Shown here: positions 51,808 through 60,686 of the stretch, piece by piece | How the letters are laid out: each line of letters opens with the position of its first letter | How positions within the stretch are numbered: the stretch's first letter is position 1 | Origin: Bog-473 sp963741995 | GTDB taxonomy: Bacteria > Actinomycetota > Acidimicrobiia > Acidimicrobiales > RAAP-2 | Direction: 5' to 3' | Assembly (NCBI GenBank): GCA_963741995.1 | Contig: CAVUKI010000001.1 | Coordinates: 186,001 to 250,000, forward strand | Length of the DNA: 64,000 nt | Position numbers and translations under genes: made by a program | The notes under the pieces: generated by a model | The model's input: only the letters and a program-made list of their open reading frames with translations | What the model was told of the DNA's origin: nothing | Database searches by the model: none

Positions 51808-53328
51808 ATGGCAACGAGCCTCATGCATCGCGGGCTCGAGAAGGCCGCCGAGAAGCTCCCCGATCACGACGCCGTCCTGGCCGGTGACGATCGCTGGACC
51901 TACGGCGAGCTCGACCGTGCCGCCAACTCGCTGGCCCAGCACTTCGCCGCACAAGGAGTAGGCCAGGGCGACCGCGTGGCGGTCATGACGTCGAACCGGC
52001 CTGAGTTCGTGGTCACGGTCCATGCGGCCAGCAAGCTCGGGGCGGCCCCCGTCATGCTCAACTCCGCGTGGAAGGCGCTCGAGGTCGGCACCGCCGTCGG
52101 CCTCACCGCACCCCGCTACGGCGTCGCCGACGGTGCGGGCGTCGCCCTGCTGGCGGAGCACCTCGGTGCGGATGCCGTGCTCGATCTCGACGGCTCCGTC
52201 GCCACGGTGGTGATCGACCGCACCAGTGACGCGCCGGCGCCATCGGTCGCCGTGCAGGAGACCGATGACGCCGTCTTCGTCTTCAGCTCCGGGACCACGG
52301 ACCGGCCGAAGGCGGTCCGTCACATCCATCGCTCCATCGACCTGGGGACACAGCACTGGGTCACCGCGCTGGGCCTCGGCCCCGAGGACCGCTTCCAGGT
52401 GGCGACCCCGCCGTCGCACATCCTCGGCTTGTTGAACCTGCTCGCCGCCGCCGCGGCCGGCGCCACCGTCCGGCTCCACCGTCGCTTCGACCTCGACGAG
52501 GAGCTGCGCTGCATTCAGGACGAGCGCATGACGCTCGAGATGGCCGTCGCCCCGATCGCGCTGGCCATGGCCAACCACCCGCGCCTCGAGGACTACGACC
52601 TCTCGTCGCTGCGCTACGTCATGTGGGGCGCCACACCGATCACCCCGAGTGTGGCCGAGACCGTGTCGGTCCGTACCGGAGTGCGTTGGCTCCCCGCCTA
52701 CGGCACGAGCGAGGTGCCGGTGATCACGGCCAATCCGGTCGATGATCCGGAGAGGTGGCGCCTCGATTCCGCCGGGCTCCCAGTCGGCGGGGTCACCCTG
52801 CGCGTCGTCGATCTCGAAACCGGGGACGTTCTGCCGTCCGGCGGTGTCGGCGAAGTTCAGGTCAAGAGCGACTCGGCCATGGCCGGCTACCTGCCCGACG
52901 AGGCCACGGCAGGCGCCTTCGCCGACGGCTGGTACCGGACCGGCGACGTCGGTTGGTTGGAGCCGGAGGGTTGGGTCCACCTCACCGACCGCAGCAAGGA
53001 GATGATCAAGGTGAGCGGCTTCCAGGTCGCCCCCGCCGAGATCGAGGCCGTGTTGCACGGCCACCCCGCCGTGGTCGACTGCGCCGTGTTCGGCGTGCCC
53101 GACGAGCGGGCCGGCGAGGTGCCGGTGGCCGCCGTCCAGCTCGAGGCCGGCTCCGACGTCACCCCAGAAGATCTCGAACGGCTCGTCGCCGACGCGCTGG
53201 CCACCTACAAGCGGCTGCATCACGTCGTCCTGGTCGACGCCATCCCGCGTACCCCGTCGGGGAAGGTGTTGCGGCGGACCCTGCGGGACGAGTGGGCCCC
53301 GGCTCTGGCGACCGCGCCGCCGAACTGA
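51808..53328 (+). CDS. Acyl-CoA ligase (AMP-forming)
   Basis: ANL ligase of 506 residues, ATG at 51808. A3 loop FSSGTTDRPKAVRHIH, the GLLNLLAAAAAGATV helix, AYGTSEVP (A5), WYRTGDVGWLEPEGW (A7), SKEMIKVSGFQVAPAEIE (A8) and PSGKVLRRTLR (A10). It has an unusual A5 YGTSE form like 4-coumarate/benzoate-type ligases, so an aromatic or alicyclic acid is possible. It starts a rightward operon: ligase, two acyl-CoA dehydrogenase-like proteins and a hydratase, all coupled; TGATG joins it to the next gene. Confidence 0.92.
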   Translation: MATSLMHRGLEKAAEKLPDHDAVLAGDDRWTYGELDRAANSLAQHFAAQGVGQGDRVAVMTSNRPEFVVTVHAASKLGAAPVMLNSAWKALEVGTAVGLTAPRYGVADGAGVALLAEHLGADAVLDLDGSVATVVIDRTSDAPAPSVAVQETDDAVFVFSSGTTDRPKAVRHIHRSIDLGTQHWVTALGLGPEDRFQVATPPSHILGLLNLLAAAAAGATVRLHRRFDLDEELRCIQDERMTLEMAVAPIALAMANHPRLEDYDLSSLRYVMWGATPITPSVAETVSVRTGVRWLPAYGTSEVPVITANPVDDPERWRLDSAGLPVGGVTLRVVDLETGDVLPSGGVGEVQVKSDSAMAGYLPDEATAGAFADGWYRTGDVGWLEPEGWVHLTDRSKEMIKVSGFQVAPAEIEAVLHGHPAVVDCAVFGVPDERAGEVPVAAVQLEAGSDVTPEDLERLVADALATYKRLHHVVLVDAIPRTPSGKVLRRTLRDEWAPALATAPPN

Positions 53329-54386
53329 TGGACGTCCGTCTCTCGCCCGAGCAGGTCGCGCTCCGCGACGCCGCGGCGCAGGTGGTCGATCGCCTGGGGG
53401 TGCATGCCGTCGCTGAGCTCGACGATCGTGAGCGTGCCGCCAAACTCGACGCAGCCGTGGCCGCGTCCGGCTGGCGCGAGCTGCGCACGGCGACCGACGA
53501 CGGGACACCCTGGGCCTCGGCGGTCGAAGTCGCGCTCGTCGCCGAGGAGCTCGGACGCGGCCTCGCTGATGCCGCCTTTGTCGGTGCGACCCTGGCCGCC
53601 GAACTCCGCCGACGTACGGGTGCGCCGGCCGCCGGCGGAGCTGAGACGGTGGTGCTACGGGGCGACCTCGGGGGGCTGGCCACAGACGAGGGCGGCCACG
53701 TACCTCCGGGTGCCGTGGCGCTCGACGCCGGCACCGCCGCGGCGGCGCTCGTGGGCATCGGCGGTGGCGACGGCTGGACCATCGGCACGGTCGCGCTCCA
53801 TCCGCCCGCCCCGCCACCTTCGACCGGCGGCGTCGACCTCACGCGGCCCGTCGCATCCGTCGACGCACCGGGAACCGTCACTGCCGTTGACGGGCAGGCC
53901 CGCCAATTGGGCAGCGACGACGTGGCCGCCTGGCAGAGTCTCGGTCTGGCCATGACGAGCGCCGACCTCGTCGGTGTGATGCGCGGCGCGCTCGACCTGA
54001 CCACCGACTACGCCCGCTCGCGCCGCCAGTACGGCGCCCCCATCGGGTCGTTCCAGGCGGTGCAACACTTGCTGGCCGACGCCTTTGTGGCCATGGAGGG
54101 TTCCCGCAGCATCGCCCTCCACGCGGCCTGGGCCGTGGACGCGCTGCCCGCGGCCGACGCGCTCGCCGCGGCGTCGGCTTGCAAGGCCTACTGCGCCCGG
54201 GCGGCCCGAACGGTGTGCGAGACGGCCATTCAGGTGCACGGCGGCATCGGCAACACCTGGGACTGCCTCGCCCACGTCTTCCTGCGCCGCGCTCTGTTGT
54301 CGAGCGACGTGCTCGGCGGCGTCGGGCCGAACTTGGAGCGGGTACTCGCCGCCCGCCACATCGGGGCGGACGATGGACTTCGCTGA
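53328..54386 (+). CDS. Acyl-CoA dehydrogenase-like subunit (beta-like, divergent)
   Basis: ACAD-fold protein of 352 residues, ATG at 53328 sharing one base with the upstream stop. It is divergent: the PDAGSD-type first signature is missing, the mid-domain is compressed and rich in Ala/Gly (VDLTRPVASVDAPG), but the helical C-terminal part is clear: TTDYARSRRQYGAPIGSFQAVQHLLADAF and CETAIQVHGGIGNTWDCLAHVFLRR. This form resembles the partner chain of alpha2beta2 ACADs such as FadE27/FadE29 in steroid degradation. The next gene encodes a fuller ACAD and overlaps it by 14 bases, as expected for such a heteromeric enzyme. Confidence 0.85.
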   Translation: MDVRLSPEQVALRDAAAQVVDRLGVHAVAELDDRERAAKLDAAVAASGWRELRTATDDGTPWASAVEVALVAEELGRGLADAAFVGATLAAELRRRTGAPAAGGAETVVLRGDLGGLATDEGGHVPPGAVALDAGTAAAALVGIGGGDGWTIGTVALHPPAPPPSTGGVDLTRPVASVDAPGTVTAVDGQARQLGSDDVAAWQSLGLAMTSADLVGVMRGALDLTTDYARSRRQYGAPIGSFQAVQHLLADAFVAMEGSRSIALHAAWAVDALPAADALAAASACKAYCARAARTVCETAIQVHGGIGNTWDCLAHVFLRRALLSSDVLGGVGPNLERVLAARHIGADDGLR

Positions 54387-55503
54387 TTCCCCCGAGGAGC
54401 TCGAGTTCCGCCTGCGCCTGCGCGCCTGGCTCAGCGAGAACAACCCCGGTCTGCCGGCCTCGTCGACGGCCGACGACTACTGGGCCGGGCAGGCCGCCTG
54501 GCACCAGACGCTCCACGACGCCGGCTTCTTCGGGCTGTCCTGGCCGGCCGTGGTCGGCGGGCACGACCTGCCCAGCGTCTACGAGGTGATCCTCGACGAG
54601 GAGCTGACGACCGCCGGAACCCCGCCGCGGCCGAGCGTGGGCTACCTGGTCCAGGGGCTCCTGCGGCACGGGAACGAGGACATCCAGCGCCGCTTCCTGC
54701 CCGGGCTGGTGAACGGCCGGGAGCGCTGGTGCCAGGGCTTCAGCGAGCCCGACGCCGGGTCCGACCTGGCCTCGCTGCGGACGCGGGCCGTGCGGGACGG
54801 CGAGGAGTACGTCATCACCGGCCACAAGGTCTGGACCAGCTATTCGGATGCGGCCGACTGGTGTCTGGTCCTGGCCCGGACCGACCCCGACGTGCCGAAG
54901 CACAAGGGCATCTCCGCTTTCATCGTGCCGATGGGACAATCCGCCGTTGGGCAGCGGCCACTGCAGATGATCAACGGCGTCAGGCGCGAGTTCGGCGAGG
55001 TGCTCTTCGACGGTGCCCGTGTCGACGCGGCGAACATGGTGGGCGAGCCCGGCGAAGGCTGGCGCCTCGCCATGACCGTGGTCAGCCACGAGCGTGAGCC
55101 GGGCGAGCTCGGCTACGTGGCGCGTTACGGCAAGCTCGTCAACGAACTGGCGCACGTGGTCGGGGAGGAGCCGCGGCGGTTCGGCCCCGAGGCGCAGCGT
55201 GACCTGGCCTGGGCGCTGGTCGAGACCGAGATGCTGCGGTGCCACGTGAGCCGCCGGCTCTCGGACCGCCTCAACGGCCTGTCGCACGGGCCCGAAGGCT
55301 CCGTCGACAAGCTCCTGATGACCGCAGCCGAGCAGGCGGTGGGCCATGCGGCGCTCTCCATCGGCGGCGCCGTGCACGCCGACGGGGACGACACCTGGTT
55401 GAAGGTGTACCTCTACAGTCGTGCCCAGAGCGTCATGGGCGGCACGTCGCAGATACAGCGCAATCTCATCGCCGGCCGGATCCTGGAGCTACCGACATCA
55501 TGA
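54373..55503 (+). CDS. Acyl-CoA dehydrogenase, alpha-like partner
   Basis: ACAD of 376 residues, ATG at 54373. First signature CQGFSEPDAGSDLASLRTRA (about 123-142), and DYWAGQAAWHQTLHDAGFFGLSWPAVVGGHDL at the N-terminus. The C-terminal region lacks the EGTNEIQ motif and instead ends SVMGGTSQIQRNLIAGRILELP. That swap, with the divergent partner just before it, matches the heterotetrameric FadE26/28-type acyl-CoA dehydrogenases that act on side chains of steroids. It overlaps the hydratase start as ATGA. Confidence 0.9.
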   Translation: MDFADSPEELEFRLRLRAWLSENNPGLPASSTADDYWAGQAAWHQTLHDAGFFGLSWPAVVGGHDLPSVYEVILDEELTTAGTPPRPSVGYLVQGLLRHGNEDIQRRFLPGLVNGRERWCQGFSEPDAGSDLASLRTRAVRDGEEYVITGHKVWTSYSDAADWCLVLARTDPDVPKHKGISAFIVPMGQSAVGQRPLQMINGVRREFGEVLFDGARVDAANMVGEPGEGWRLAMTVVSHEREPGELGYVARYGKLVNELAHVVGEEPRRFGPEAQRDLAWALVETEMLRCHVSRRLSDRLNGLSHGPEGSVDKLLMTAAEQAVGHAALSIGGAVHADGDDTWLKVYLYSRAQSVMGGTSQIQRNLIAGRILELPTS

Positions 55504-56297
55504 ACACCTACGACCTTCCCGAGGAACTGCAGGTCCGGTCGGACGGCCCCGTCCGCGTGATCACGCTGAACCGGCCCGACGACCTCAACGCCACCAACCA
55601 CGTGCTGCACGCCGGGCTGGCGTCGCTCTTCCCGCAGCTCGACGCCGACGCCGACGCGAGGGTGGCGGTGCTCACCGGCGCCGGGCGGGCCTTCTCCGCC
55701 GGCGGGGACTTCGCCTACCTCGACGAGCTGTCCAAGGACAGCGAGCTCCGCCACCAGACGCTCACGCACGGCCGGCAGATCGTGACCGGCATGGTGGCCT
55801 GCCGGCTGCCGATCGTCGCCGCCGTGAACGGCCCGGCGGTCGGGCTCGGCTGCAGCCTCGTCGCCCTCTCCGACATCGTGTTCATGGCGGCGAGCGCACA
55901 CCTGGCCGACCCGCACGTGCTTCTCGGCCTGGTGGCGGCCGACGGCGGGCCCGTGGTGTGGCCGCTGCTCACCAGCCTGCAGCTGGCCAAGGAGTACGCG
56001 CTCACGGGGGATCGCATTCCGGCAGAGCGTGCAGCCGCCATCGGGCTGGTCAATCACGTCTGTCCCGACGACGAGGTGCTGGACCAGGCGCTGGCCTGTG
56101 CACACCGCATCGCCACACTGCCCAAGGGCGCGGTCGAGGACACCAAGCGCATCATCAACATCCAGTTGGAGCGCGCCGTCCTGGCTTCGCTCGACTTCGC
56201 ACTGAGCGCCGAGGATCGGTCGTTCACGACGCCCGAGCTCCGGGCCAACGTCGATCGGGCGCTCTCCTCGCAGCGCGACAAGGCGAAGAAGCGGTAA
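55500..56297 (+). CDS. Enoyl-CoA hydratase/isomerase
   Basis: Crotonase-fold protein of 265 residues, ATG at 55500. Motifs: ITLNRPDDLNATNHVL, LTGAGRAFSAGGDFAYLDEL (oxyanion hole), IVAAVNGPAVGLGCSLVALSDIVFMA, and ADPHVLLGLVAADGG (the catalytic Glu of hydratases is replaced by His/Leu here, so isomerase or other crotonase chemistry is possible). It ends the ligase/ACAD operon and probably acts on the enoyl-CoA made by the ACAD pair. Confidence 0.88.
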   Translation: MNTYDLPEELQVRSDGPVRVITLNRPDDLNATNHVLHAGLASLFPQLDADADARVAVLTGAGRAFSAGGDFAYLDELSKDSELRHQTLTHGRQIVTGMVACRLPIVAAVNGPAVGLGCSLVALSDIVFMAASAHLADPHVLLGLVAADGGPVVWPLLTSLQLAKEYALTGDRIPAERAAAIGLVNHVCPDDEVLDQALACAHRIATLPKGAVEDTKRIINIQLERAVLASLDFALSAEDRSFTTPELRANVDRALSSQRDKAKKR

Positions 56298-56310
56298 CCG
56301 CGCGCCGGCG

Positions 56311-56979
56311 TCAGGCGGGAGCGGTGCCGTCCCGGTGCTGCGCCGCCCGGGCGGCCAGCCATCCGCCGAGGGCCTCGCCGGCGGACAGCACGTGCGCTTC
56401 GGCGAGAGCGCGGGCGCCGGGCGCATCGCCACGGGTCATCGCTTCGAGGAGCGCGGCGTGCTCCTCCTTGCTGCGTTGCTCCGCTTCGGGGAACAGCTCG
56501 AAGTAGTTGCCCGGCACGACCCGCACCGCCTGGCGCAGATAGGTGACCAGGCGCGGTGAGCGGGCCGCCAGGTTCAAGGCCCGGTGGAAGCGGCGGTTGG
56601 CGGCGACCACGTCGTCGGAGCCCTCAATGGCGTCGGCCAGGTCGGCCAGCTCGGCCAGCTCAGCCGGCGTCATGCGGGCGGTCGCCATCTCCGCCGCTTT
56701 GCCGACCAGGGCCGCGAGGACGGCGAAGTTGTCGACCGCGTCCTCGGGGGTGATGCCGACCACCGCCATGCCGCTGCGCGGGGTGATCTCGACCAGGCCC
56801 TCGTAGGACAGCTCGAGCAGGGCCTCCCGGATCGGAGTCCGGCTGATGCCGAACTCGGCCGTCAGCTGGTCGAGGTCCAGGCGGTCGCCCGGCTGCAGCC
56901 GTCCGGTGAGGATCCGGTCGCGCAGCTCGTTGGCCGCTTGGGCCCGGACGGTGGTCGTGACAAGTTTGATATCTGAAAT
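56311..56979 (-). CDS. GntR/FadR-subfamily regulator (start uncertain)
   Basis: Regulator with a winged HTH (AANELRDRILTGRLQPGDRLDLDQL, FGISRTPIREALLELSYEG) followed by an FCD ligand-binding domain with VVAANRRFHRALNLA and RSKEEHAALLEAM. No ATG, GTG or TTG lies in frame just before the HTH. The frame starts again only at TTG codons around 57025-57033 or GTG further up, past an AT-rich block. The coordinate given (56979, ATT) is a compromise; a rare start is possible. It probably controls the divergent LLM/CoA transferase/lyase operon. Confidence 0.75.
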   Translation of the reverse strand: MSDIKLVTTTVRAQAANELRDRILTGRLQPGDRLDLDQLTAEFGISRTPIREALLELSYEGLVEITPRSGMAVVGITPEDAVDNFAVLAALVGKAAEMATARMTPAELAELADLADAIEGSDDVVAANRRFHRALNLAARSPRLVTYLRQAVRVVPGNYFELFPEAEQRSKEEHAALLEAMTRGDAPGARALAEAHVLSAGEALGGWLAARAAQHRDGTAPA

Positions 56980-56997
56980 ATTACATATTAAGTTCGG
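56963..56997. promoter_or_regulatory. AT-rich divergent promoter/operator of the GntR and LLM genes
   Basis: About 35 bases with TTTGATATC, AATATT and TATTAAG segments, inside DNA of about 70% GC. It overlaps the 5' end of the GntR frame, so the regulator may bind its own coding start, or its true start lies downstream. A natural GntR-type site would be a short palindrome such as GATATC or AATATT here. Confidence 0.5.
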
Positions 56998-57019
56998 TGC
57001 TCGCCCGAAAGGGGAGCGA

Positions 57020-58376
57020 GTGGCCAACAACAAGCGGCAGATGGCATTGGTGGGGTTCATGCAGGCCGGCAACGCCACCGTCTACGCCGGCTCGTGGCGC
57101 TATCCCGCCACCGAGCACGGGTTCCTCACCTCGGGCTACTACGAGAAGCTCGGCCGGACACTCGAGGACGGGTGCTTCGACCTCATGTTCTTCGACGATC
57201 GGCTGGCCATGCCCGGCATCTACGGCGGGTCCGTCGCCGAGGCGGTCCGTACCGGTGCCCGCCCGGTGAAGCTCGACTTGAGCATCGTGCTCGGCATCGT
57301 GGCCGCGGCCACCAGGAACATCGGGCTCGGGGCCACCTACTCGACGACCTACTACTCCCCCTTCCACGTGGCCCGGACGTTCGCCACGCTCGACCACCTC
57401 TCGGGCGGCCGGGCGGCCTGGAACGTGGTGACGTCGGTGAACGACGGCGAGGCGCAGAACTACGGCCTCAAGGAGCACCTCGGGCACGACGCGCGCTACG
57501 ACCGGGCCGACGAGTTCCTCGAGGCGACGACGGGACTCTGGGACAGCTGGGACGACGACGCGCTGGTGCTCGACCGCGAGACGCCGCTCTTCGCTCACCC
57601 CGACAAGGTGCACGAGCTCAACTACGCGGGGGAGTGGTTCGACGTGCGCGGCCCGTTGACCGTGCCCCGGACCCCGCAGGGACGGCCTGTTCTCATGCAG
57701 GCGGGCTCGTCGGGCCGGGGTCGTGATTTCGCCGCCAAGTGGGCGGAACTGATCTTCACCGGCGATCCCGGCATCGACATCGCCCGCGGCGCACTACAAG
57801 GATCAGAAGGAGAAGATCGGCGAGCACGGGCGGGACCCCGACTCCATCAAGATGTGCCCGATGGCCTACACGGTGGTCGGGGAGTCCAAAGCCCACGCCG
57901 AGGAGCGCGAGCAGCTGTTCTTGCACGACCTCGTCGACCCGATGGCCTCGCTCACGCTTCTCTCCGAGTTGATGAATTACGACTTCTCCGGCCTGTCGCT
58001 CGACGCGCCCATCACCGACGAGCTCATCGAGTCCGTGTCGGGCATCCGGGGGCTCGTGCAGAACATCAGGGCGCACATCGGCGGTGACACGGTGACGCTG
58101 GGCGACCTGGCCGGGCACCGGGCGACCTTGCTGCAGGGCCCGCGCTTCGTCGGGACCGGCCCCGTCATCGCCGACCAGATGGAGGAGTGGTTCGATGGCG
58201 GCGCCTGCGACGGTTTCGTCATCGCCGCCACACACTCGCCGGGTGCCTACGAGGACGTCGTCCGCCTGGTGGTCCCCGAGCTGCAGCGACGGGGCGTGTT
58301 CCGCGATCGCTACACCAGCTCGACGCTGCGCGGGCATCTCGGGCTCGAGCGTCCCGAGTCAGTCCACGGTGCCTGA
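57020..58376 (+). pseudogene. Frameshifted NtaA/SnaA-type luciferase-like monooxygenase
   Basis: LLM monooxygenase of the nitrilotriacetate/pristinamycin/dibenzothiophene-type group, GTG at 57020. The first half (GFLTSGYYEKLGRTLEDGCFDL, YYSPFHVARTFATLDHLSGGR, NYAGEWFDVRGPL) runs to about 57786 in one frame. The rest (KEKIGEHGRDPDSIKM to the end at 58376) is in the next. The join is in GCCCGCGGCGCAC and needs one base removed. The corrected protein is about 451 residues, the usual length. Downstream genes are coupled (the next start overlaps by 8 bases). The frame break may be a sequencing error or a real lesion. Confidence 0.82.
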
Positions 58377-59571
58377 CACGGCCCGGCCGCTGCAGGGCCT
58401 CCGGGTGGTCGATGCCGCCACGTTGGCTGCCGGCCCCATGGTGGCGACGGCTCTCGGGGAATTCGGCGCCGAGGTGATCAAGGTGGAGCAGCCGGGGGCG
58501 GGAGACCCGCTGCGGACCTGGGGCTACCAGAAGGACGGCATCGGGCTCTTCTGGAAGAGCGTGGGTCGCAACAAGCAGTGCGTCACGCTCGACCTGCGCG
58601 CCGCCGAAGGGCAGGAGATCCTCCACCGGCTGCTCCATGTGAGCGACGTCCTCGTGGTGAACAACCGCCCCAGCGCGCTGGCGCGGTGGGGCCTCGACTA
58701 CGACTCGGTGCACCAGGCACACCCCCAACTCGTCATGCTCCACGTCAGCGGCTACGGCGGCGGTGGGCCCGCCAGCGACCGTCCGGGCTTCGGCACGCTG
58801 GCCGAGGCCATGAGCGGGTTCGCCCACGTCACGGGGCAGCTCGACGGCCCCCCGACGTTGCCTCCGTTCTTCCTGGCCGACGGGATCGCGGCCCAGTCGG
58901 CCACCTTCGCCGTGATGATGGCGCTCTACCATCGCGACCTGCACGGCGGCTCGGGCCAGCTCATCGACGTGAACCTCGTGGAGCCGCTCGCCCGCCTCAT
59001 CGAGACGTCCACGCTGGCCTTCAGCCACCTCGGGATCGTCATGGGCCGCACCGGGAACCGGCTCGACGCCAGCGCCCCGCGCAACGCCTACCTGACGGCG
59101 GACGGACGGTGGGTCGCGCTCTCCAGCGCGTCGCGCAACATCGTGATGCGCCTCTACCGTGCGGTCGACCGGCCGGAACTGGCTGAGGACGACGAGTACG
59201 TCGACCCGATCCGCCGCCAGGCCCACGGCGACGAGATCGACGGCATTGTGGCGGAATGGATCCGCGCCCGGAGCCTCGACGACGTCATGGGCGTGTTCGA
59301 GGCGGCCGACGTGGCCGCCGCCCCCGTGTACGACGCCCAGCAGTTGCTCGCCGACGAGCATCTCCGGGCGCGCGGCACGTTCCTCGAGGTGGACGACCCC
59401 GACCTCGGGCCGATGACGGTCCAGGCCCCGGTGGCGTTGCTGAGCGAGACTCCGGGACGGGTGGACCATCTCGGGCGGGGCGTCGGGGCGGACAACGACG
59501 CCGTCTACGGCGACCTGCTCGGCCTCGACGCCGAACGCCGGCAGGCGTTGCGGGACGCCGGGATCATCTGA
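58369..59571 (+). CDS. CaiB/BaiF family (class III) CoA transferase
   Basis: CoA transferase of 400 residues, GTG at 58369, overlapping the end of the LLM gene. GLRVVDAATLAAGPMVATALGEFGAEVIKVEQPGAGDPLRT at the N-terminus and GRNKQCVTLDLRAAEG are typical of the family, and DRPGFGTLAEAMSGFAH lies where the catalytic Asp region is found. It follows the LLM gene and precedes a CitE-like lyase, a set that fits CoA transfer to, then cleavage of, a dicarboxylate-type intermediate such as citramalyl- or malyl-CoA. Confidence 0.9.
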   Translation: MPDTARPLQGLRVVDAATLAAGPMVATALGEFGAEVIKVEQPGAGDPLRTWGYQKDGIGLFWKSVGRNKQCVTLDLRAAEGQEILHRLLHVSDVLVVNNRPSALARWGLDYDSVHQAHPQLVMLHVSGYGGGGPASDRPGFGTLAEAMSGFAHVTGQLDGPPTLPPFFLADGIAAQSATFAVMMALYHRDLHGGSGQLIDVNLVEPLARLIETSTLAFSHLGIVMGRTGNRLDASAPRNAYLTADGRWVALSSASRNIVMRLYRAVDRPELAEDDEYVDPIRRQAHGDEIDGIVAEWIRARSLDDVMGVFEAADVAAAPVYDAQQLLADEHLRARGTFLEVDDPDLGPMTVQAPVALLSETPGRVDHLGRGVGADNDAVYGDLLGLDAERRQALRDAGII

Positions 59572-59591
59572 GCCCACGAGCAAGGAGCACC

Positions 59592-60518
59592 ATGCGCGTA
59601 CCACGAGCCCGACGTTCGGAACTGGCCACACCGGCCAGCAGTGAGCGCATGTGCGAGAAGGCGGCGTCGTCCGGGGCGGACCTGGTCTTCCTCGACCTCG
59701 AGGACGCCTGTGCGCCGTCGGCCAAGGAGGCGGCCCGGTCGATCGCGGTGGGTGCGCTGACGGGACAGGACTGGGGGCGGACCGTGCGGGCCGTCCGCGT
59801 CAACGGCCTCGACACGCCCTGGTGCCACGGGGACATCATTGAGATCGTCACCGGGGCGCGCGACGCCGTCGACGTGCTCATCGTCCCCAAGGTCCGCCGG
59901 GCCCGCGACGTCTGGTGGGTCGACGTGCTGCTGACCCAGTTGGAGACGAAGCTGCGTCTGACGCGCCCCATCGGGTTGGAGGCCCTCATTGAGGAAGCGG
60001 AGGGTCTGGCCAACGCACTCGAGATCGCGCAGGCGAGCGACCGGCTGGAGGCCTTGATCTTCGGGGCCGGCGATCTCTCGGCCTCGCTGCGAGCGCGGGT
60101 CGACGGCAACTTCGACCCCGTCGTGCCCTACCCGGGAGACTTCTGGCACTTCGCCCGGGTGCAGGTGCTGACGGCGGCGCGGGCGGCCATGATCGACGCC
60201 ATCGACGCGCCCTACCCCGCCTACCAGGATCCCGAGGGCTACCGGCGGTCGGCCCTGCAGGCCAGCGCGCTCGGGTTCGACGGCAAATGGGCCATCCACC
60301 CGTCTCAGATCCCCATCGCCCACGAGGTGTTCTCCCCGACGCCCGACGAGGTGACCGAGGCCCGCGAGGCGATGGCGACCTACCGCGAAGCCGAAGCCGG
60401 CGGTGTCGGCGCCATCGGGCGCGACGGCAAGCTGGTGGACGCCGCCCACATGCGGCTGGTCGCCAACACGCTGCACAAGGCCGGGCTGGCGGCTGAGTCG
60501 CGGGGGCCCTCGCTGTAA
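59592..60518 (+). CDS. CitE/HpcH-like CoA ester lyase
   Basis: HpcH/HpaI-family enzyme of 308 residues, ATG at 59592 after AAGGAG. RSELATPASSERMCEKAASSGADLVFLDLEDACAPSAKEAAR (DLED motif, CoA-ester lyases), VRVNGLDTPWCHGD (Arg in the active site), and GLEALIEEAEGLANALEI (Glu for Mg2+). It likely cleaves a 3-hydroxy acyl-CoA or malyl/citramalyl-CoA to acetyl-CoA plus an oxo acid. It ends the operon that begins at 57020 and is followed by a 168-base gap. Confidence 0.9.
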   Translation: MRVPRARRSELATPASSERMCEKAASSGADLVFLDLEDACAPSAKEAARSIAVGALTGQDWGRTVRAVRVNGLDTPWCHGDIIEIVTGARDAVDVLIVPKVRRARDVWWVDVLLTQLETKLRLTRPIGLEALIEEAEGLANALEIAQASDRLEALIFGAGDLSASLRARVDGNFDPVVPYPGDFWHFARVQVLTAARAAMIDAIDAPYPAYQDPEGYRRSALQASALGFDGKWAIHPSQIPIAHEVFSPTPDEVTEAREAMATYREAEAGGVGAIGRDGKLVDAAHMRLVANTLHKAGLAAESRGPSL

Positions 60519-60686
60519 TTCGGGCGGCTTCGGACTCGCTGGAGCGAACAGACTCACCAGGGGTAACCGCGCCGAGCGTGCGTTGTCGAAGAGTTGGTCC
60601 CGAATGGTCCTTCTGGCCTCTGTCGGCGTCGCCAAGAGTCCTGGACAATCGGTGAGATGGCGGGGCAGCTTCTGCGCGGGCGAGTG

